Origin: Flavobacteriales bacterium | Lineage (GTDB): Bacteria > Bacteroidota > Bacteroidia > Flavobacteriales > BACL11 | Assembly: GCA_018652335.1 (NCBI GenBank) | Contig: JABICI010000077.1 | Span: 1 to 35,614 of the forward strand | Direction of reading: 5' to 3' | Length of the DNA stretch: 35,614 nt | In this document: in pieces, positions 1 through 10,046 of the stretch | How positions within the stretch are numbered: position 1 is the first letter of the stretch | Layout: each line of letters opens with the position of its first letter | Position numbers and translations under genes: made by a program | Notes under the pieces: generated by a model | Told to the model about the DNA's origin: nothing | The model's database searches: none | Seen by the model: only the letters and a program-made list of their open reading frames with translations

Positions 1-770
1 CTAATAGAAAAAATTGATTTAGGCCTACCTCGCATTAAATATTTTAAGTCAGTTTCTTTAAGTTTAGCTTTTATTGGTTTTATAAATTTTGTGATATATT
101 TCTTTCTATCCTCTTTAGTTTCATTAAGTTCTTGAGCAATAGCTTTGTATATTTCAGGCTTTGTATACTTTAAGCCTAAATCTTCTAGTTCTGTTTTTAT
201 AGAGTATAGACCAAGTCTATGGGCTAGAGGAGCGTAAAGAAAAAGTGTTTCAGATGCGATTTTTAACTTATTATGTACTGGCATTGAATCAAGCGTCCTC
301 ATATTATGAAGTCTATCTGCAAGTTTTATAAGTATTACTCTAACATCGTCTGATAAAGTTAGAAGCATTTTCTTAAAATTTTCTGCCTGAAGTGATACGT
401 TTTTATCAAATACGTCTTGTATCTTAGTCAAGCCATCAATTATTTGCGCGACTTTCTTACCAAATTTTTTTTCAATATCATCTAATGTGTAATCCGTGTC
501 TTCTACTACATCATGAAGTAATGCGCAAATAATGGATGTTGTTCCAAGTCCAATTTCTTTAGCGGCTATATGAGCTACAGCAATAGGATGATAAATGTAT
601 GGCTCCCCACTTTTTCTCCTCATATCTTTATGGGCATTTACAGCCAGGTCAAAAGCGTTTCTAATTATTTTCTTATCAGATTTGTCAGTTTTATCCGCAC
701 ATGATCTTAGTAGAGATCGATATTTATTAAGAATCTCATTTTTTTCTTTTTCATGATTTATCGGTTTCAT
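1..770 (-). CDS. rel: RelA/SpoT-family (p)ppGpp synthetase/hydrolase, 3'-truncated by window edge
   Basis: The frame opens at ATG 770 and stays open to base 1, giving 256 residues of the N-terminal part only. It carries the HD hydrolase domain of long RelA/SpoT proteins, which make and degrade the alarmone (p)ppGpp in the cytoplasm. Residues expected for the Mn-dependent hydrolase are all present: His61 in the YIYHP motif, His86-Asp87, Glu90-Asp91, and Asp152/Asn156 in LADRLHN. Hydrolase activity is therefore likely intact. Around residue 240 the protein approaches the synthetase domain, which lies outside the window together with the TGS and ACT domains expected of the family. Only 4 bases separate its ATG from the glyA stop, so it is probably co-transcribed from the glyA promoter. 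Whether it also synthesises ppGpp cannot be seen here. Confidence 0.95.
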   Translation of the reverse strand, partial: MKPINHEKEKNEILNKYRSLLRSCADKTDKSDKKIIRNAFDLAVNAHKDMRRKSGEPYIYHPIAVAHIAAKEIGLGTTSIICALLHDVVEDTDYTLDDIEKKFGKKVAQIIDGLTKIQDVFDKNVSLQAENFKKMLLTLSDDVRVILIKLADRLHNMRTLDSMPVHNKLKIASETLFLYAPLAHRLGLYSIKTELEDLGLKYTKPEIYKAIAQELNETKEDRKKYITKFIKPIKAKLKETDLKYLMRGRPKSIFSI

Positions 771-774
771 TAAT

Positions 775-2049
775 TTAAGAAGAAAAAATTGGAAAAGAGC
801 TCATTAATTGATTAACTTCTGATTTTATGTTTTGAAGATTTACTTCATCATTTGGATTAGAAATTACTCTGTCAATTAGTTCAACTATTTTTAAAATAGT
901 ATCTTCCTTAACACCTCTTGTTGTTATAGCAGGTGTTCCAAATCTTATTCCTGATGTAATAAATGGGGACTGCGAGTCAAAAGGAACCATATTTTTATTC
1001 GCAGTTATATCAGATTTAACCAAAGCAATTTCTATTTCTTTACCAGTAACATTTTTATTTCTTAAATCTATTAACATGCAATGGTTCTGCGTGCCACCTG
1101 AAATAATATTATATCCTCTTCTAATAAATTCCTCTGCCATAGTTTTTGCATTACTTATGACTTGTTTTCCATATTCAACAAATTCAGGTTTTAGAGCTTC
1201 TCCAAATGCAATAGCTTTTGCTGCTATAATATGCTCAAGAGGACCACCTTGAGAGCCAGGGAATACACCAGAATTTAAAACGCTAGACATCATTTTTATA
1301 TTTCCTTTTGGAGTTTTTTTGCCCCATGGATTTTCAAAATCTTTACCCATCATTATCATTCCGCCTCTTGGACCTCTTAAAGTCTTATGAGTTGTAGTTG
1401 TTAATATGTGACAATGTAAAGCAGGATTATTTAAAAGCTTTGCCGCTATCAATCCTGCAGGATGAGCAATATCACCAAGAAGTAAAGCGCCAACTTTATC
1501 AGATATCTCTCTGAATTTTTTGTAGTCCCAATCTTGAGAATAAGCAGATGCACCACAAATAATTAATTTTGGTTGTTCTTCTAAGGCTATTTTTTCAAGT
1601 TTGTCATAATCAATTTTTCCAGTTGTCTTTTCAACATTATAAAAAGAATTTTTATATAATTTTCCCGAAAAGTTAACAGATGAACCATGTGTAAGATGAC
1701 CACCATGGGATAAATTAAATCCAAGCATTTTGTCTCCAGGATTTAAGCATGCTAGCATTACTGCTGCATTTGCTTGTGAACCTGAGTGCGGCTGAACATT
1801 AACATATTCTACTGCAAATAATTCTTTGGCTCTATCAATTGCTAATTGTTCAACTTCATCTACAATTTCACAGCCTCCATAATATCTTCTTCTGGGAAAA
1901 CCTTCTGCATATTTATTAGTTAAGCAAGATCCCATGGCTTTCATTACTTGTTTACTAACAAAATTTTCAGAAGCTATTAGTTCAATTCCCCTACGTTGTC
2001 TTTCATCTTCTTTAGATATTAAATCAAAAACTATTTGATCTCTTTTCAT
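775..2049 (-). CDS. glyA: Serine hydroxymethyltransferase
   Basis: This 424-residue protein is full length for serine hydroxymethyltransferase, the cytoplasmic PLP enzyme that converts serine and tetrahydrofolate to glycine and 5,10-methylene-tetrahydrofolate. The PLP-binding lysine is Lys222 in the motif [14 protein letters not shown] (residues 217-230). Other family blocks are the N-terminal ELIASEN, the RRYYGG block near residue 55, and [10 protein letters not shown] at 113-122. The ATG at 2049 is preceded by a perfect TAcaTTTG box on the same strand, leaving a leader of roughly 30 bases. The gene reads into the RelA/SpoT gene 4 bases downstream. A divergent flavoprotein gene starts 52 bases away on the other strand. 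Confidence 0.97.
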   Translation of the reverse strand: MKRDQIVFDLISKEDERQRRGIELIASENFVSKQVMKAMGSCLTNKYAEGFPRRRYYGGCEIVDEVEQLAIDRAKELFAVEYVNVQPHSGSQANAAVMLACLNPGDKMLGFNLSHGGHLTHGSSVNFSGKLYKNSFYNVEKTTGKIDYDKLEKIALEEQPKLIICGASAYSQDWDYKKFREISDKVGALLLGDIAHPAGLIAAKLLNNPALHCHILTTTTHKTLRGPRGGMIMMGKDFENPWGKKTPKGNIKMMSSVLNSGVFPGSQGGPLEHIIAAKAIAFGEALKPEFVEYGKQVISNAKTMAEEFIRRGYNIISGGTQNHCMLIDLRNKNVTGKEIEIALVKSDITANKNMVPFDSQSPFITSGIRFGTPAITTRGVKEDTILKIVELIDRVISNPNDEVNLQNIKSEVNQLMSSFPIFSS

Positions 2050-2069
2050 TTCTTAATGTTTTAAATTTT

Positions 2070-2077
2070 TATTTTCG
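2070..2077 (+). promoter_or_regulatory. Weak candidate -7 box for the nitronate monooxygenase-like gene
   Basis: TAttTTCG differs from TAnnTTTG at one position and lies 24 bases before the ATG at 2102. It sits back to back with the glyA box at 2086-2093, so the two divergent promoters would overlap in their core regions. I see no convincing -33 TTG at the right distance. Confidence 0.3.
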
Positions 2078-2085
2078 TGAAGCAA

Positions 2086-2093
2086 CAAATGTA
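2086..2093 (-). promoter_or_regulatory. Bacteroidota -7 box for glyA
   Basis: Read on the minus strand this is TAcaTTTG, a perfect match to the Bacteroidota -7 consensus TAnnTTTG. A TTG that could serve as the -33 element lies at 2117-2119, 23 bases upstream. The glyA ATG follows 36 bases downstream. The call rests on consensus and position only. Confidence 0.6.
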
Positions 2094-2101
2094 AATAATT
2101 T

Positions 2102-3046
2102 ATGAATAGAATAAGACAACTTTTTGGTATAAAATATCCAATTATTCAAGGTGGAATGGTTTGGTGTAGTGGATGGGAATTAGCTTCTGCTGTTAGTAAT
2201 TCTGGAGGTTTGGGGTTAATTGGTTCTGGATCTATGTATCCTGATGTACTTAGAGAACATATCATAAAGTGTAAAAAAGCAACTCATATGCCATTTGGTG
2301 TTAATTTACCTCTTTTATATGCTAACAGCGAGGAACATATTAAAGTTATAATTGAAGAAGAGGTTAAAATTGTATTTACTTCCGCTGGTAATCCAAAACA
2401 ATATACTTCAAAACTTCAAGATCATGGAATTGTGGTAGTTCATGTAGTAGCAAATAAAAAGTTTGCAATAAAATGTGTTGAAGCAGGAGTTGATGCAATT
2501 GTTGCTGAAGGTTTTGAGGCAGGAGGACATAATGGAATTGAAGAGCTTACAACAATGTGTCTTATTCCACTAATATCAAAGGAAATTGATCTGCCAATTA
2601 TAGCAGCTGGCGGTATTAGTAGTGGTTATTCAATGTTAGCAGCCTTTTCTCTTGGTGCAGATGGTATTCAAATGGGTAGTCGCTTTGTAGCAAGTAAAGA
2701 ATGCTCTGCACATATTAATTTTAAAAATAGAATTATTGATGCTGATGATGCTGAAACAGAACTAACATTAAAAGAGTTAACAGCTGTAAGGTTGATGAAG
2801 AATGATTTTTTTTATCAGATTAAAGATGCTTATTCAAAAAATGCTAGCGTCATTGAGTTGAAAAAGATTCTTGGAAAAGGAAGAGCAAAGAAGGGAATGT
2901 TTGAAGGAGATTTAAAAAATGGAGAGCTTGAGATTGGCCAAGTTTCTGCTTTGCTTGATGATATTCTGCCTGTTTCAGAAATAATGTCTCGTATTATTTT
3001 AGAGTATGAGGAGGCTGTTTTAAGGATAGATAAATTTAAAATATAG
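2102..3046 (+). CDS. Nitronate monooxygenase / FabK-like FMN flavoprotein
   Basis: The 314-residue protein belongs to the FMN-binding TIM-barrel family that includes nitronate monooxygenase (2-nitropropane dioxygenase) and the enoyl-ACP reductase FabK. It begins with the family pattern of a short helix then YPIIQGGM (residues 12-19), followed by SGGLGLIGSG (34-43). The central AEGFEAGGHNG motif holds the histidine that acts as catalytic base in nitronate monooxygenases, and the phosphate-binding AAGGISSG follows. Near residue 190, GADGIQMGSRF completes the FMN site. No signal peptide is seen, so it should be cytoplasmic. It is a single gene between glyA and a secreted protein, so context does not decide between nitronate oxidation and a role in fatty acid synthesis. 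The family assignment is firm and the exact substrate is open. Confidence 0.88.
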   Translation: MNRIRQLFGIKYPIIQGGMVWCSGWELASAVSNSGGLGLIGSGSMYPDVLREHIIKCKKATHMPFGVNLPLLYANSEEHIKVIIEEEVKIVFTSAGNPKQYTSKLQDHGIVVVHVVANKKFAIKCVEAGVDAIVAEGFEAGGHNGIEELTTMCLIPLISKEIDLPIIAAGGISSGYSMLAAFSLGADGIQMGSRFVASKECSAHINFKNRIIDADDAETELTLKELTAVRLMKNDFFYQIKDAYSKNASVIELKKILGKGRAKKGMFEGDLKNGELEIGQVSALLDDILPVSEIMSRIILEYEEAVLRIDKFKI

Positions 3047-3089
3047 ATAGTAATTTTGTAAGAAATAAAGTCTTTTCATGTTGGTGGAC

Positions 3090-3120
3090 TTGAACCTAAA
3101 ATTTAGTTTTACTATCTTTG
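3090..3120 (+). promoter_or_regulatory. Promoter of the T9SS type B protein gene
   Basis: TTG at 3090-3092 and TAtcTTTG at 3113-3120 are separated by 20 bases, matching the Bacteroidota -33/-7 arrangement with the usual spacing of about 17-23. The ATG at 3137 lies 16 bases after the box, so the leader would be only about 10 bases. This is the best-formed promoter in the window. Confidence 0.7.
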
Positions 3121-3136
3121 TATAAATTAATATTAC

Positions 3137-6100
3137 ATGAAAAGAAATCTTATACTATTATTTGTTATTTTAATGACAATTCAATCATATGCATCTCACT
3201 TTATTGGAGGAGAAATTACATGGGAATGTAATTCTGATCCTACTAGTCCAGATTATGGGAAGTATACTTTTTTCCTTAAAATTTATCAAGATTGTGATGG
3301 TATTGATTTTAGTACAACAAATGAACTCCTTACTGTGCATAATAATCCAACAATGGGTAATATTAATGTTAATTTTGTATCAACTACTGATATTTCAACT
3401 ACTGGTGTGTCTAATGCTCAGCCATGCTATGACTGTGACAATCAACCATTCGGTCAATTTGGCGCTGTAAAAGAGTGGCTTTATTCTTCAGGTCCAATCA
3501 CATTAAATGGAACGCCACCAGCAGCTGGATGGCATTTTACTTGGGGAAGTTGTTGCAGATCTAGTCAGCTTACTCAAGGGATGAATGATGATGACTGGAC
3601 AATTAGATCTGTTATGTATCCATACACAGATCCATCTGGCACTGTTTTTCCAAACGGTAATATGTGTCATGATAGTTCTCCAATCTTTAAAGAAGAACCT
3701 AAATCAATACTATGTACAGGTTATCCTTTTTCTTACAGTCATCTTGCTTTTGATGTTGAGCTTGATTCATTAAGTTACAGTTGGGCTGAACCGTTAGGAG
3801 ATGAATTTAATTATAATCCTGCAACACCTAATTCAATTGCTTTACCATTTGCTGCTCCATATACAGTAAACTCGCCTATTCCGGGGAATCCAACCTTAAA
3901 TAATAATAATGGTGAAATATCATTTTTTTCTAACACTGCAGGTATATTTGTTACTTGTATTAAGGTAGCTGCTTTTAAATGCGGTCAGGTTGTTGCTGAG
4001 GTATTTAGAGATGTTAATGTCGCACTTATTTCTTGTGGAACACTTCCAAATGGTGCACAAAATTTACCACCAGTTATTACGCCACCATTAGGGCCTCAGA
4101 ATTGGCTAACAAATTTAAATCCCTCAACAGGTTTGCCATCTTATGAAACAACAGTAATGGCTGGTGAATTAGTAAGTTTCTCAGTAGTTGCAAATGATAA
4201 TGATATAAATTCTACAGGAGGTCTGCAAGACCTTTCTTTAGAAGTAGAAGGTGGGCAATTAGATCCTTTGTTAGCTGTAAGTAATGTTGCAACCTTTACT
4301 GTTACTTCATCAGCACCTGGAAATATTTCAGGTGATTTTTTATGGGAATCTAACTGTGATCATATGCAAGATTATGGTTGTGGCAGACAGGGTGGTGCTT
4401 ATACATTCAACTTAAAAGCATATGATGATTTTTGCCCGGCGAATGGAATTGTTATAGCAACTATTACTATAAATGTTATACCACCACAGCCTGACTTAAG
4501 ATGTCTTGCAGTTGATGAAAGTGGTGGTGTAGACCTATATTACTCTTTTCCTCAAGGTGTTGTAGATACTAATATTAAATATGATATCTACCATTCTAAA
4601 CAACTTGGTGGGCCATATGCTTTATTAGACAGTACTTTTTACCCAGATACTAATTACTATCATCCTGGTTCTGGAGCTAATAATTCACAGAGTTATTATT
4701 ACCTTCTTGGATCTGTAACTTGCGGAACTAATGTTGGAGCTGTTTCTGATTCATTATTATTCTCAGATACTTTATCAACTATATTAATGAATTCTTATGC
4801 TGTAGATTTTGGAGTTGCTGCTGATCTTTCATGGAATCCTATACATGATCCACTTTTGCCGTCTTCAAATACAGACTATGACGTTCACCATATAAACGCA
4901 AACAATATTGATAATATTATTATTTCAACACCTAATCTAACTCATAAATTTTTTACAGATGACTGTGATTATGTTCCAAGCTTTTATGTAGAAATAGCTG
5001 ATATAAGTGGTTGTGTCTCCAGATCGTCCATTAGTTCAGTACAGTTACAAGATACGCTTTCTCCTTTAACTCCTGAAATAAAGGATATTTCAGTTAATAA
5101 TCAAGGCAATGCAGTTGTTAGTTGGATTCCTTCCTTAGGAGCAGATTTCTACATAATATATATTCAAGATCAAGCAGGTGCTTGGATTACTTTAGACACA
5201 ATTGATGCATCTTTAAATACATTTAACTATAACAATTCATTAGCTGAGACTATAATAGAAAGCTATAGTGTTAAAGCAATAGATTCATGTGGAAATACAC
5301 GTTCAAGATCACAACAACACAATTCAATATTTTTACAAAGTACATCTGATGCCTGTGATTACTCTATTTCGCTTGATTGGAACGATTATATAAACTGGAA
5401 CGGCGGAACCCATCATTATAATGTCTTGATATCGGAAACAGATGCTAGTGGGAACGTCATTAATTCATCAATTAGGCTGGAAGGGAATACTAATTTAGTT
5501 TTACCAAATATTTCTTCTTCTGCATCATACACTATAGTTGTTGAGGCATTTAATAACGATTCGTCATTTAAAGCTACTTCTAATTTATTGGATATTGATG
5601 TCGCATTTGCAAATAAACCAACATTTAACTATCTAGAATATGCAACAGTTAATCATGATGATGGTTCCGTTGACCTAAGTTGTATTGTTGATCTATCTGC
5701 AGTTATTGACAGATTTGATGTATATAGATCAAAAAGAGATGAAAATATTTTTAGTAAAATAGGTGAAATAGAATCTAGTGGTAATAGTCCAATAAATTAT
5801 AGTGATATGTTACCGTTTACTGATAGTCATTTTTATCAATATCGAATTTATCCTGTTGATACTTGTGGAGTAACTTTAAGTCCTCCTCCATATGATTCTC
5901 CAACTTATTCTAATGATACTTCTTTTGCTCAAACAATTTTGTTAGAAACTGAAGTTAATGTTGATTATAGTGGTTTTCCATCATTAGATGGAGAATATAC
6001 TAATACTTTATCTTTTAATGAATATGACAGATGGCTTGGTTCTGTTTCAGAGTATAGATTATATAGATCAGTTAATAGAGAGCCATTTGATTTACTTCCA

Positions 6101-6562
6101 ATACATGTCTGGGATAGAGTTAATAAGCCTAATGAAGATTTAAGTTATATTGATATAGTCACTGAGTTTGGTGCAGGTAATGGTAGATTCTGTTATTATA
6201 TTGAAGCAGTTGAAGGTAATTCAACTCCTTTTGGAGCTGTTTTAGAGGGTAGTTTGTCTAATTTATCTTGTATTTCTCAAGTTCCAGTAATATTTGTGCC
6301 GAATACTTTTACACCAAATGGTGATGAACATAATGAACTATTTAGACCAATTACTTATTTTGTTTCTGAAATTGGCTATTCTTTTTCAATATTTAATAGA
6401 AATGGTGAGAAAATATTTGAAACAAGTGATCCACAAAAAGGATGGGATGGAACTTATCAAGGATCACATGTAAAAAACGGAAGTTATGTTTATCATTTAC
6501 AATATATAAACAGTTTAGGAGTTATTGCTAATAAGCAAAATTATATAATCTTAACAAGATAA
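3137..6562 (+). CDS. Large secreted protein with T9SS type B (gliding motility-associated) C-terminal domain
   Basis: The 1141-residue protein begins with a Sec signal peptide of about 19 residues (Met-Lys-Arg, then a hydrophobic stretch ending SYA). The mature N-terminus SHFIGGEITWEC is shared by many Bacteroidota secreted proteins. The middle, to about residue 450, is Cys-rich and beta-strand-rich, with pairs such as PCYDCD, SCCRSS and CGRQGG. Residues about 450-1040 look like consecutive fibronectin/Ig-like modules with repeated YDIYHSK, FDVYRSK and YRLYRSV strands. From residue 1054 the tail VPNTFTPNGDEHNELF, then FNRNGEKIF, GWDGTYQG and YVYHL, is the type B sorting domain that directs export through T9SS. 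Location is outer surface or released. It may be an adhesin or surface scaffold. No catalytic motif was recognised, so its function is open. Confidence 0.9.
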   Translation: MKRNLILLFVILMTIQSYASHFIGGEITWECNSDPTSPDYGKYTFFLKIYQDCDGIDFSTTNELLTVHNNPTMGNINVNFVSTTDISTTGVSNAQPCYDCDNQPFGQFGAVKEWLYSSGPITLNGTPPAAGWHFTWGSCCRSSQLTQGMNDDDWTIRSVMYPYTDPSGTVFPNGNMCHDSSPIFKEEPKSILCTGYPFSYSHLAFDVELDSLSYSWAEPLGDEFNYNPATPNSIALPFAAPYTVNSPIPGNPTLNNNNGEISFFSNTAGIFVTCIKVAAFKCGQVVAEVFRDVNVALISCGTLPNGAQNLPPVITPPLGPQNWLTNLNPSTGLPSYETTVMAGELVSFSVVANDNDINSTGGLQDLSLEVEGGQLDPLLAVSNVATFTVTSSAPGNISGDFLWESNCDHMQDYGCGRQGGAYTFNLKAYDDFCPANGIVIATITINVIPPQPDLRCLAVDESGGVDLYYSFPQGVVDTNIKYDIYHSKQLGGPYALLDSTFYPDTNYYHPGSGANNSQSYYYLLGSVTCGTNVGAVSDSLLFSDTLSTILMNSYAVDFGVAADLSWNPIHDPLLPSSNTDYDVHHINANNIDNIIISTPNLTHKFFTDDCDYVPSFYVEIADISGCVSRSSISSVQLQDTLSPLTPEIKDISVNNQGNAVVSWIPSLGADFYIIYIQDQAGAWITLDTIDASLNTFNYNNSLAETIIESYSVKAIDSCGNTRSRSQQHNSIFLQSTSDACDYSISLDWNDYINWNGGTHHYNVLISETDASGNVINSSIRLEGNTNLVLPNISSSASYTIVVEAFNNDSSFKATSNLLDIDVAFANKPTFNYLEYATVNHDDGSVDLSCIVDLSAVIDRFDVYRSKRDENIFSKIGEIESSGNSPINYSDMLPFTDSHFYQYRIYPVDTCGVTLSPPPYDSPTYSNDTSFAQTILLETEVNVDYSGFPSLDGEYTNTLSFNEYDRWLGSVSEYRLYRSVNREPFDLLPIHVWDRVNKPNEDLSYIDIVTEFGAGNGRFCYYIEAVEGNSTPFGAVLEGSLSNLSCISQVPVIFVPNTFTPNGDEHNELFRPITYFVSEIGYSFSIFNRNGEKIFETSDPQKGWDGTYQGSHVKNGSYVYHLQYINSLGVIANKQNYIILTR

Positions 6563-6615
6563 ATTCTTCAAATACTTAGTCTTATTTCTGTCGTTATTTA
6601 TTGTCTAAAAAATGT

Positions 6616-6623
6616 TAATTTCG
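6616..6623 (+). promoter_or_regulatory. Weak candidate -7 box for guaB
   Basis: TAatTTCG matches TAnnTTTG at all but one position and lies 23 bases before the guaB ATG. It has the same TTCG variant as the candidate at 2070-2077. The nearest upstream TTG (6601-6603) is only 12 bases away, which is too close for a standard -33 element. Confidence 0.3.
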
Positions 6624-6646
6624 CATAATTTTAATTTGAGAAATTT

Positions 6647-8107
6647 ATGAGCAACAAAATATTAAAAGAAGGCCTAACCTATGATGATGTTTTAGTAGTA
6701 CCAGCCTATTCAGAAGTTCTTCCACACATGGTAAGTACTTCAACAAAATTTTCAAGAAATATAACATTAAATATACCTATTGTATCCGCTGCAATGGATA
6801 CAGTAACTGAGTCAAAAATGGCTATTGCTATTGCTCAAGAAGGTGGAATAGGGGTTTTGCATAAAAACAAGAGTATTGAAAATCAAGCACTTGAAGTAAG
6901 AAAAGTTAAACGATCTGAGAGTGGTATGATTTTAGATCCAATTACTTTAACATTAAATGCAAATGTTGGTGACGCATTTATAATGATGCAAGAAAATAAA
7001 ATTGGTGGTATTCCAATTGTTGGAGAAGATTTTAAACTTTTAGGAATTGTTACGAATAGAGACTTGAGATTTGAAAAAGATATGAACCTCTCAATTAGTA
7101 AGGTAATGACCACAAAAAATATTATTACAACACAAATAAAGGATTTGGATAATGCTGAAGATATTTTAAAGTCAAACAAAATTGAAAAACTGCCAGTAGT
7201 TGATACTGATAATAAGCTTGTTGGACTTATTACCTTCAAGGATATTATTAAAAACAGATTACGCCCTAATGCTTGCAAAGACAAGTATGGAAGATTAAGA
7301 GTTGCAGCTGCGGTAGGAATTACACGTGATGTCCTAGCAAGAGTAGAAGCTTTATCAAAAGTTTCTGTAGATGCAATTGTTATTGATACAGCTCATGGTC
7401 ATACAAAAAGTGTTATTGATGTATTAAAGAAGGTAAAGACGACTTTTCCTAAACTAGATATAATTGTGGGTAATATCGCTACAAAAGAAGCAGCAAAAGC
7501 AATAATTGATGCAGGAGCTGATGCTGTTAAAGTGGGAATTGGACCAGGTTCAATATGTACAACTAGAGTTATTGCAGGTATTGGGGTCCCACAATTAACT
7601 GCTGTGATGGATGTCTCACAAGTATGTATTGAGAGTGATATTCCACTTATTGCTGATGGTGGAGTTAGATATTCTGGAGATATAGTAAAAGCTTTAGTGG
7701 CTGGAGCAAGTACAGTTATGCTTGGTTCAATTATTGCCGGTGTTGAAGAAGCACCAGGTCAAACAATAATTTATGAAGGAAGAAAATTTAAATCATATAG
7801 AGGTATGGGATCAATTGATGCAATGCAAAGTGGATCTAAAGACAGGTATTTTCAAAGTGATGAACTTGATGTTAAAAAATTAGTACCTGAAGGAATTGTT
7901 GGTAGAGTTGCATATAAAGGAACACTTTCAGAAGTTATACATCAAATGACAGGTGGACTAAGAGCTGGTATGGGCTATACAGGATCTGCTTCCATAAGTG
8001 ACTTATCTAATGCAGAATTTTTAAAAATCACTTCTGCTGGTATTAATGAGAGTCACCCGCATGATGTAACAATTACAAGAGAAGCACCCAATTATAGTAG
8101 AAAATAA
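6647..8107 (+). CDS. guaB: Inosine-5'-monophosphate dehydrogenase
   Basis: The 486-residue protein is full length for IMP dehydrogenase, which oxidises IMP to XMP with NAD+ in the rate-limiting step of GMP synthesis. The catalytic loop is [11 protein letters not shown] with Cys304 as the nucleophile. The N-terminal [15 protein letters not shown] block (10-24), DTAHGH (247-252) and the flap [17 protein letters not shown] are all present. Two CBS domains, about residues 97-150 and 155-205, interrupt the barrel as is usual and would bind regulatory nucleotides. It heads a tightly spaced run of six genes ending with def. The next gene starts 10 bases after its stop, so co-transcription with the periplasmic isomerases is likely. 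Nothing about the protein looks unusual. Confidence 0.97.
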   Translation: MSNKILKEGLTYDDVLVVPAYSEVLPHMVSTSTKFSRNITLNIPIVSAAMDTVTESKMAIAIAQEGGIGVLHKNKSIENQALEVRKVKRSESGMILDPITLTLNANVGDAFIMMQENKIGGIPIVGEDFKLLGIVTNRDLRFEKDMNLSISKVMTTKNIITTQIKDLDNAEDILKSNKIEKLPVVDTDNKLVGLITFKDIIKNRLRPNACKDKYGRLRVAAAVGITRDVLARVEALSKVSVDAIVIDTAHGHTKSVIDVLKKVKTTFPKLDIIVGNIATKEAAKAIIDAGADAVKVGIGPGSICTTRVIAGIGVPQLTAVMDVSQVCIESDIPLIADGGVRYSGDIVKALVAGASTVMLGSIIAGVEEAPGQTIIYEGRKFKSYRGMGSIDAMQSGSKDRYFQSDELDVKKLVPEGIVGRVAYKGTLSEVIHQMTGGLRAGMGYTGSASISDLSNAEFLKITSAGINESHPHDVTITREAPNYSRK

Positions 8108-8117
8108 ATTAAATAAA

Positions 8118-10043
8118 ATGAATAAATTAAGTTTAAGTATTGTTTTATCTGTATTCGTTTTGATTACAAATGGTCAAAATGTTTTGCAAATTGAAGGTAA
8201 AAATGTGTCTTTAGAAGAGTTTAAGAATATTTTTTATAAGAACAATAACAATGTTGATATTACTAAAGAATATCTGAATGAGTATATGGAATTATTTGTT
8301 AACTTTAAATTAAAAGTTAGAGAGGCTGAAGAATTAGGACTAGATACAAACCTTTCTTTTATAAATGAATTAGAAGGATACCGGAAGCAATTAGCTAAAC
8401 CTTATTTAAAGAATAATGAATTCGATTCTCAAATGCTTGATGAAGCTTATTCTAGAATGCTTATTGATTTAAGCGCAAGTCATATTCTCTTTTCATTAAA
8501 TGAAAATGATTCTAAAGAGGATAAAGATAATATTTACAACAAGGCACTAGAAATTAGACAATCAATTATTAATGGAGAAATTTCTTTTTCAGATGCAGCT
8601 GTAAAAAATTCTGATGATAACTCTGCCTTAACTAACAAAGGTAACCTTGGATATTTCACTGCTTTTATGATGGTGTATGATTTTGAATCCGCAGCTTATG
8701 GTTTAAACTCAGGAGAGATATCAATGCCTGTACTTACGAAATATGGTTATCATTTAATAAAAATAAATGATAAGAGAGAAGCTCTAGGTAAGGTTAAAGT
8801 TGCTCATATTATGTTTAATACTGGTGTGGGAGCAAGTAAAGAAAAGCTTAATGAAGCTTCTGATAAAATTAATAGAGCTAATGAATTGCTTGCTAATGGA
8901 GAAGCTTTTGAACTTGTAGCTGAAAAATTTTCAGAAGACAGATCTACTGCTGTAAAAGGTGGTGTTCTACCAACTTTTGGGGTTGGTAAAATGGTTCCTA
9001 AATTTGAAGAAGTTGCGTTTTCACTAAAAAATGTTGGAGATATTTCAGTCCCTTTTGCAACTGAATTTGGATATCATATTATTAAATTGTTAGAGAAACA
9101 ACCAATTTCAGAATTTGATATTATAAAAGCTGATTTAAAAAGAATGATAGCAAAAGATAGCCGAAGTGAATTAAGTCAGAAATCTCTGATTGAGAAGTTA
9201 AGAAGCTCATATAAAGTTAGAAATAATGTTAATGCTTTTGCTTCTTTTAGAAAAAATGCAGCACTTAAAGTAGCTAATAGTGAGTTTAAAATTAACAATG
9301 TAAATAATTCTAGCTTATTTACAATTGAAAATAATATCATTACAGTAAATGAATTTGCGAAATATATCGTCAAAAATCAATCTAAAGTTAGTGATATTGA
9401 TGATTTGTATGTGAATTTTGTTGATGCTTCATTGTTGAGTTATGAGGAGTCAAATTTAGAAACTAAATATCCTCAATACAAAGCGTTACTGAAAGAGTAC
9501 AGAGAAGGAATTTTACTATTTGATTTAACAAATAAGAACGTTTGGCAAAAAGCTGTTGAAGATACTATTGGTTTATTAAGCTACTTTGAAGATAATCAAG
9601 CTACATATTTTTTTAATAACCGCTTAGATGCATCAATATATTCTTGTGAAAACAAAACAATTGCTAAAGAAGTAAGAAAATATATATACAAGAAAAAAAG
9701 GGGTAGTTTATCAAATAAGCAAATTCTAGAAAAAATTAATTCAAATGCAGCATTAAGCTTAAAAATTGAGAGCGGTATTTTTGAGAAAGGAGATAATGAG
9801 TATATCGATACAATTGACTGGAGAGTTGGTATTTCTAGTGATATTATTTTAGAAGATGGTTCACTTGTAATAGTAGATATTAATAAATTATTGCCAGCAA
9901 GAAATAAAAATATTGATGAAATTAGAGGTAAAGTTATATCTGATTATCAAAATCATTTAGAAAAGGCATGGTTAACTATTTTAAAATCTAAGTATTCTGT
10001 AGTTATTAATTTGGAAACTCTATACTCATTAATTCCAAATTAA
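8118..10043 (+). CDS. Periplasmic peptidyl-prolyl isomerase with two parvulin domains
   Basis: The 641-residue protein has a Sec signal peptide (residues 1 to about 19, ending TNG) and no lipobox, so it is probably soluble in the periplasm. An N-terminal chaperone-like region (about 20-115) is followed by two parvulin rotamase domains. The first is about 119-217, with ASHILF, GNLGYF and YGYHLIKI. The second is about 227-325, with VAHIMF, GGVLPTFGVGKMVPKFEEVAF and FGYHIIKLLEK. The remaining 300 residues are helical and not recognised as a known domain. It fits the Bacteroidota PpiC/SurA-type proteins that help fold outer-membrane proteins. Its neighbours support that: a lipoprotein starts 3 bases downstream and a second SurA-like isomerase follows. 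Which client proteins it serves is unknown. Confidence 0.9.
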   Translation: MNKLSLSIVLSVFVLITNGQNVLQIEGKNVSLEEFKNIFYKNNNNVDITKEYLNEYMELFVNFKLKVREAEELGLDTNLSFINELEGYRKQLAKPYLKNNEFDSQMLDEAYSRMLIDLSASHILFSLNENDSKEDKDNIYNKALEIRQSIINGEISFSDAAVKNSDDNSALTNKGNLGYFTAFMMVYDFESAAYGLNSGEISMPVLTKYGYHLIKINDKREALGKVKVAHIMFNTGVGASKEKLNEASDKINRANELLANGEAFELVAEKFSEDRSTAVKGGVLPTFGVGKMVPKFEEVAFSLKNVGDISVPFATEFGYHIIKLLEKQPISEFDIIKADLKRMIAKDSRSELSQKSLIEKLRSSYKVRNNVNAFASFRKNAALKVANSEFKINNVNNSSLFTIENNIITVNEFAKYIVKNQSKVSDIDDLYVNFVDASLLSYEESNLETKYPQYKALLKEYREGILLFDLTNKNVWQKAVEDTIGLLSYFEDNQATYFFNNRLDASIYSCENKTIAKEVRKYIYKKKRGSLSNKQILEKINSNAALSLKIESGIFEKGDNEYIDTIDWRVGISSDIILEDGSLVIVDINKLLPARNKNIDEIRGKVISDYQNHLEKAWLTILKSKYSVVINLETLYSLIPN

Positions 10044-10046
10044 TTT

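Noticed and set aside
6883-7284. Open frame of about 133 codons antisense to guaB
   Set aside because: It lies wholly inside an intact, highly conserved guaB and encodes a low-complexity Ile/Phe/Ser-rich sequence without domain features.
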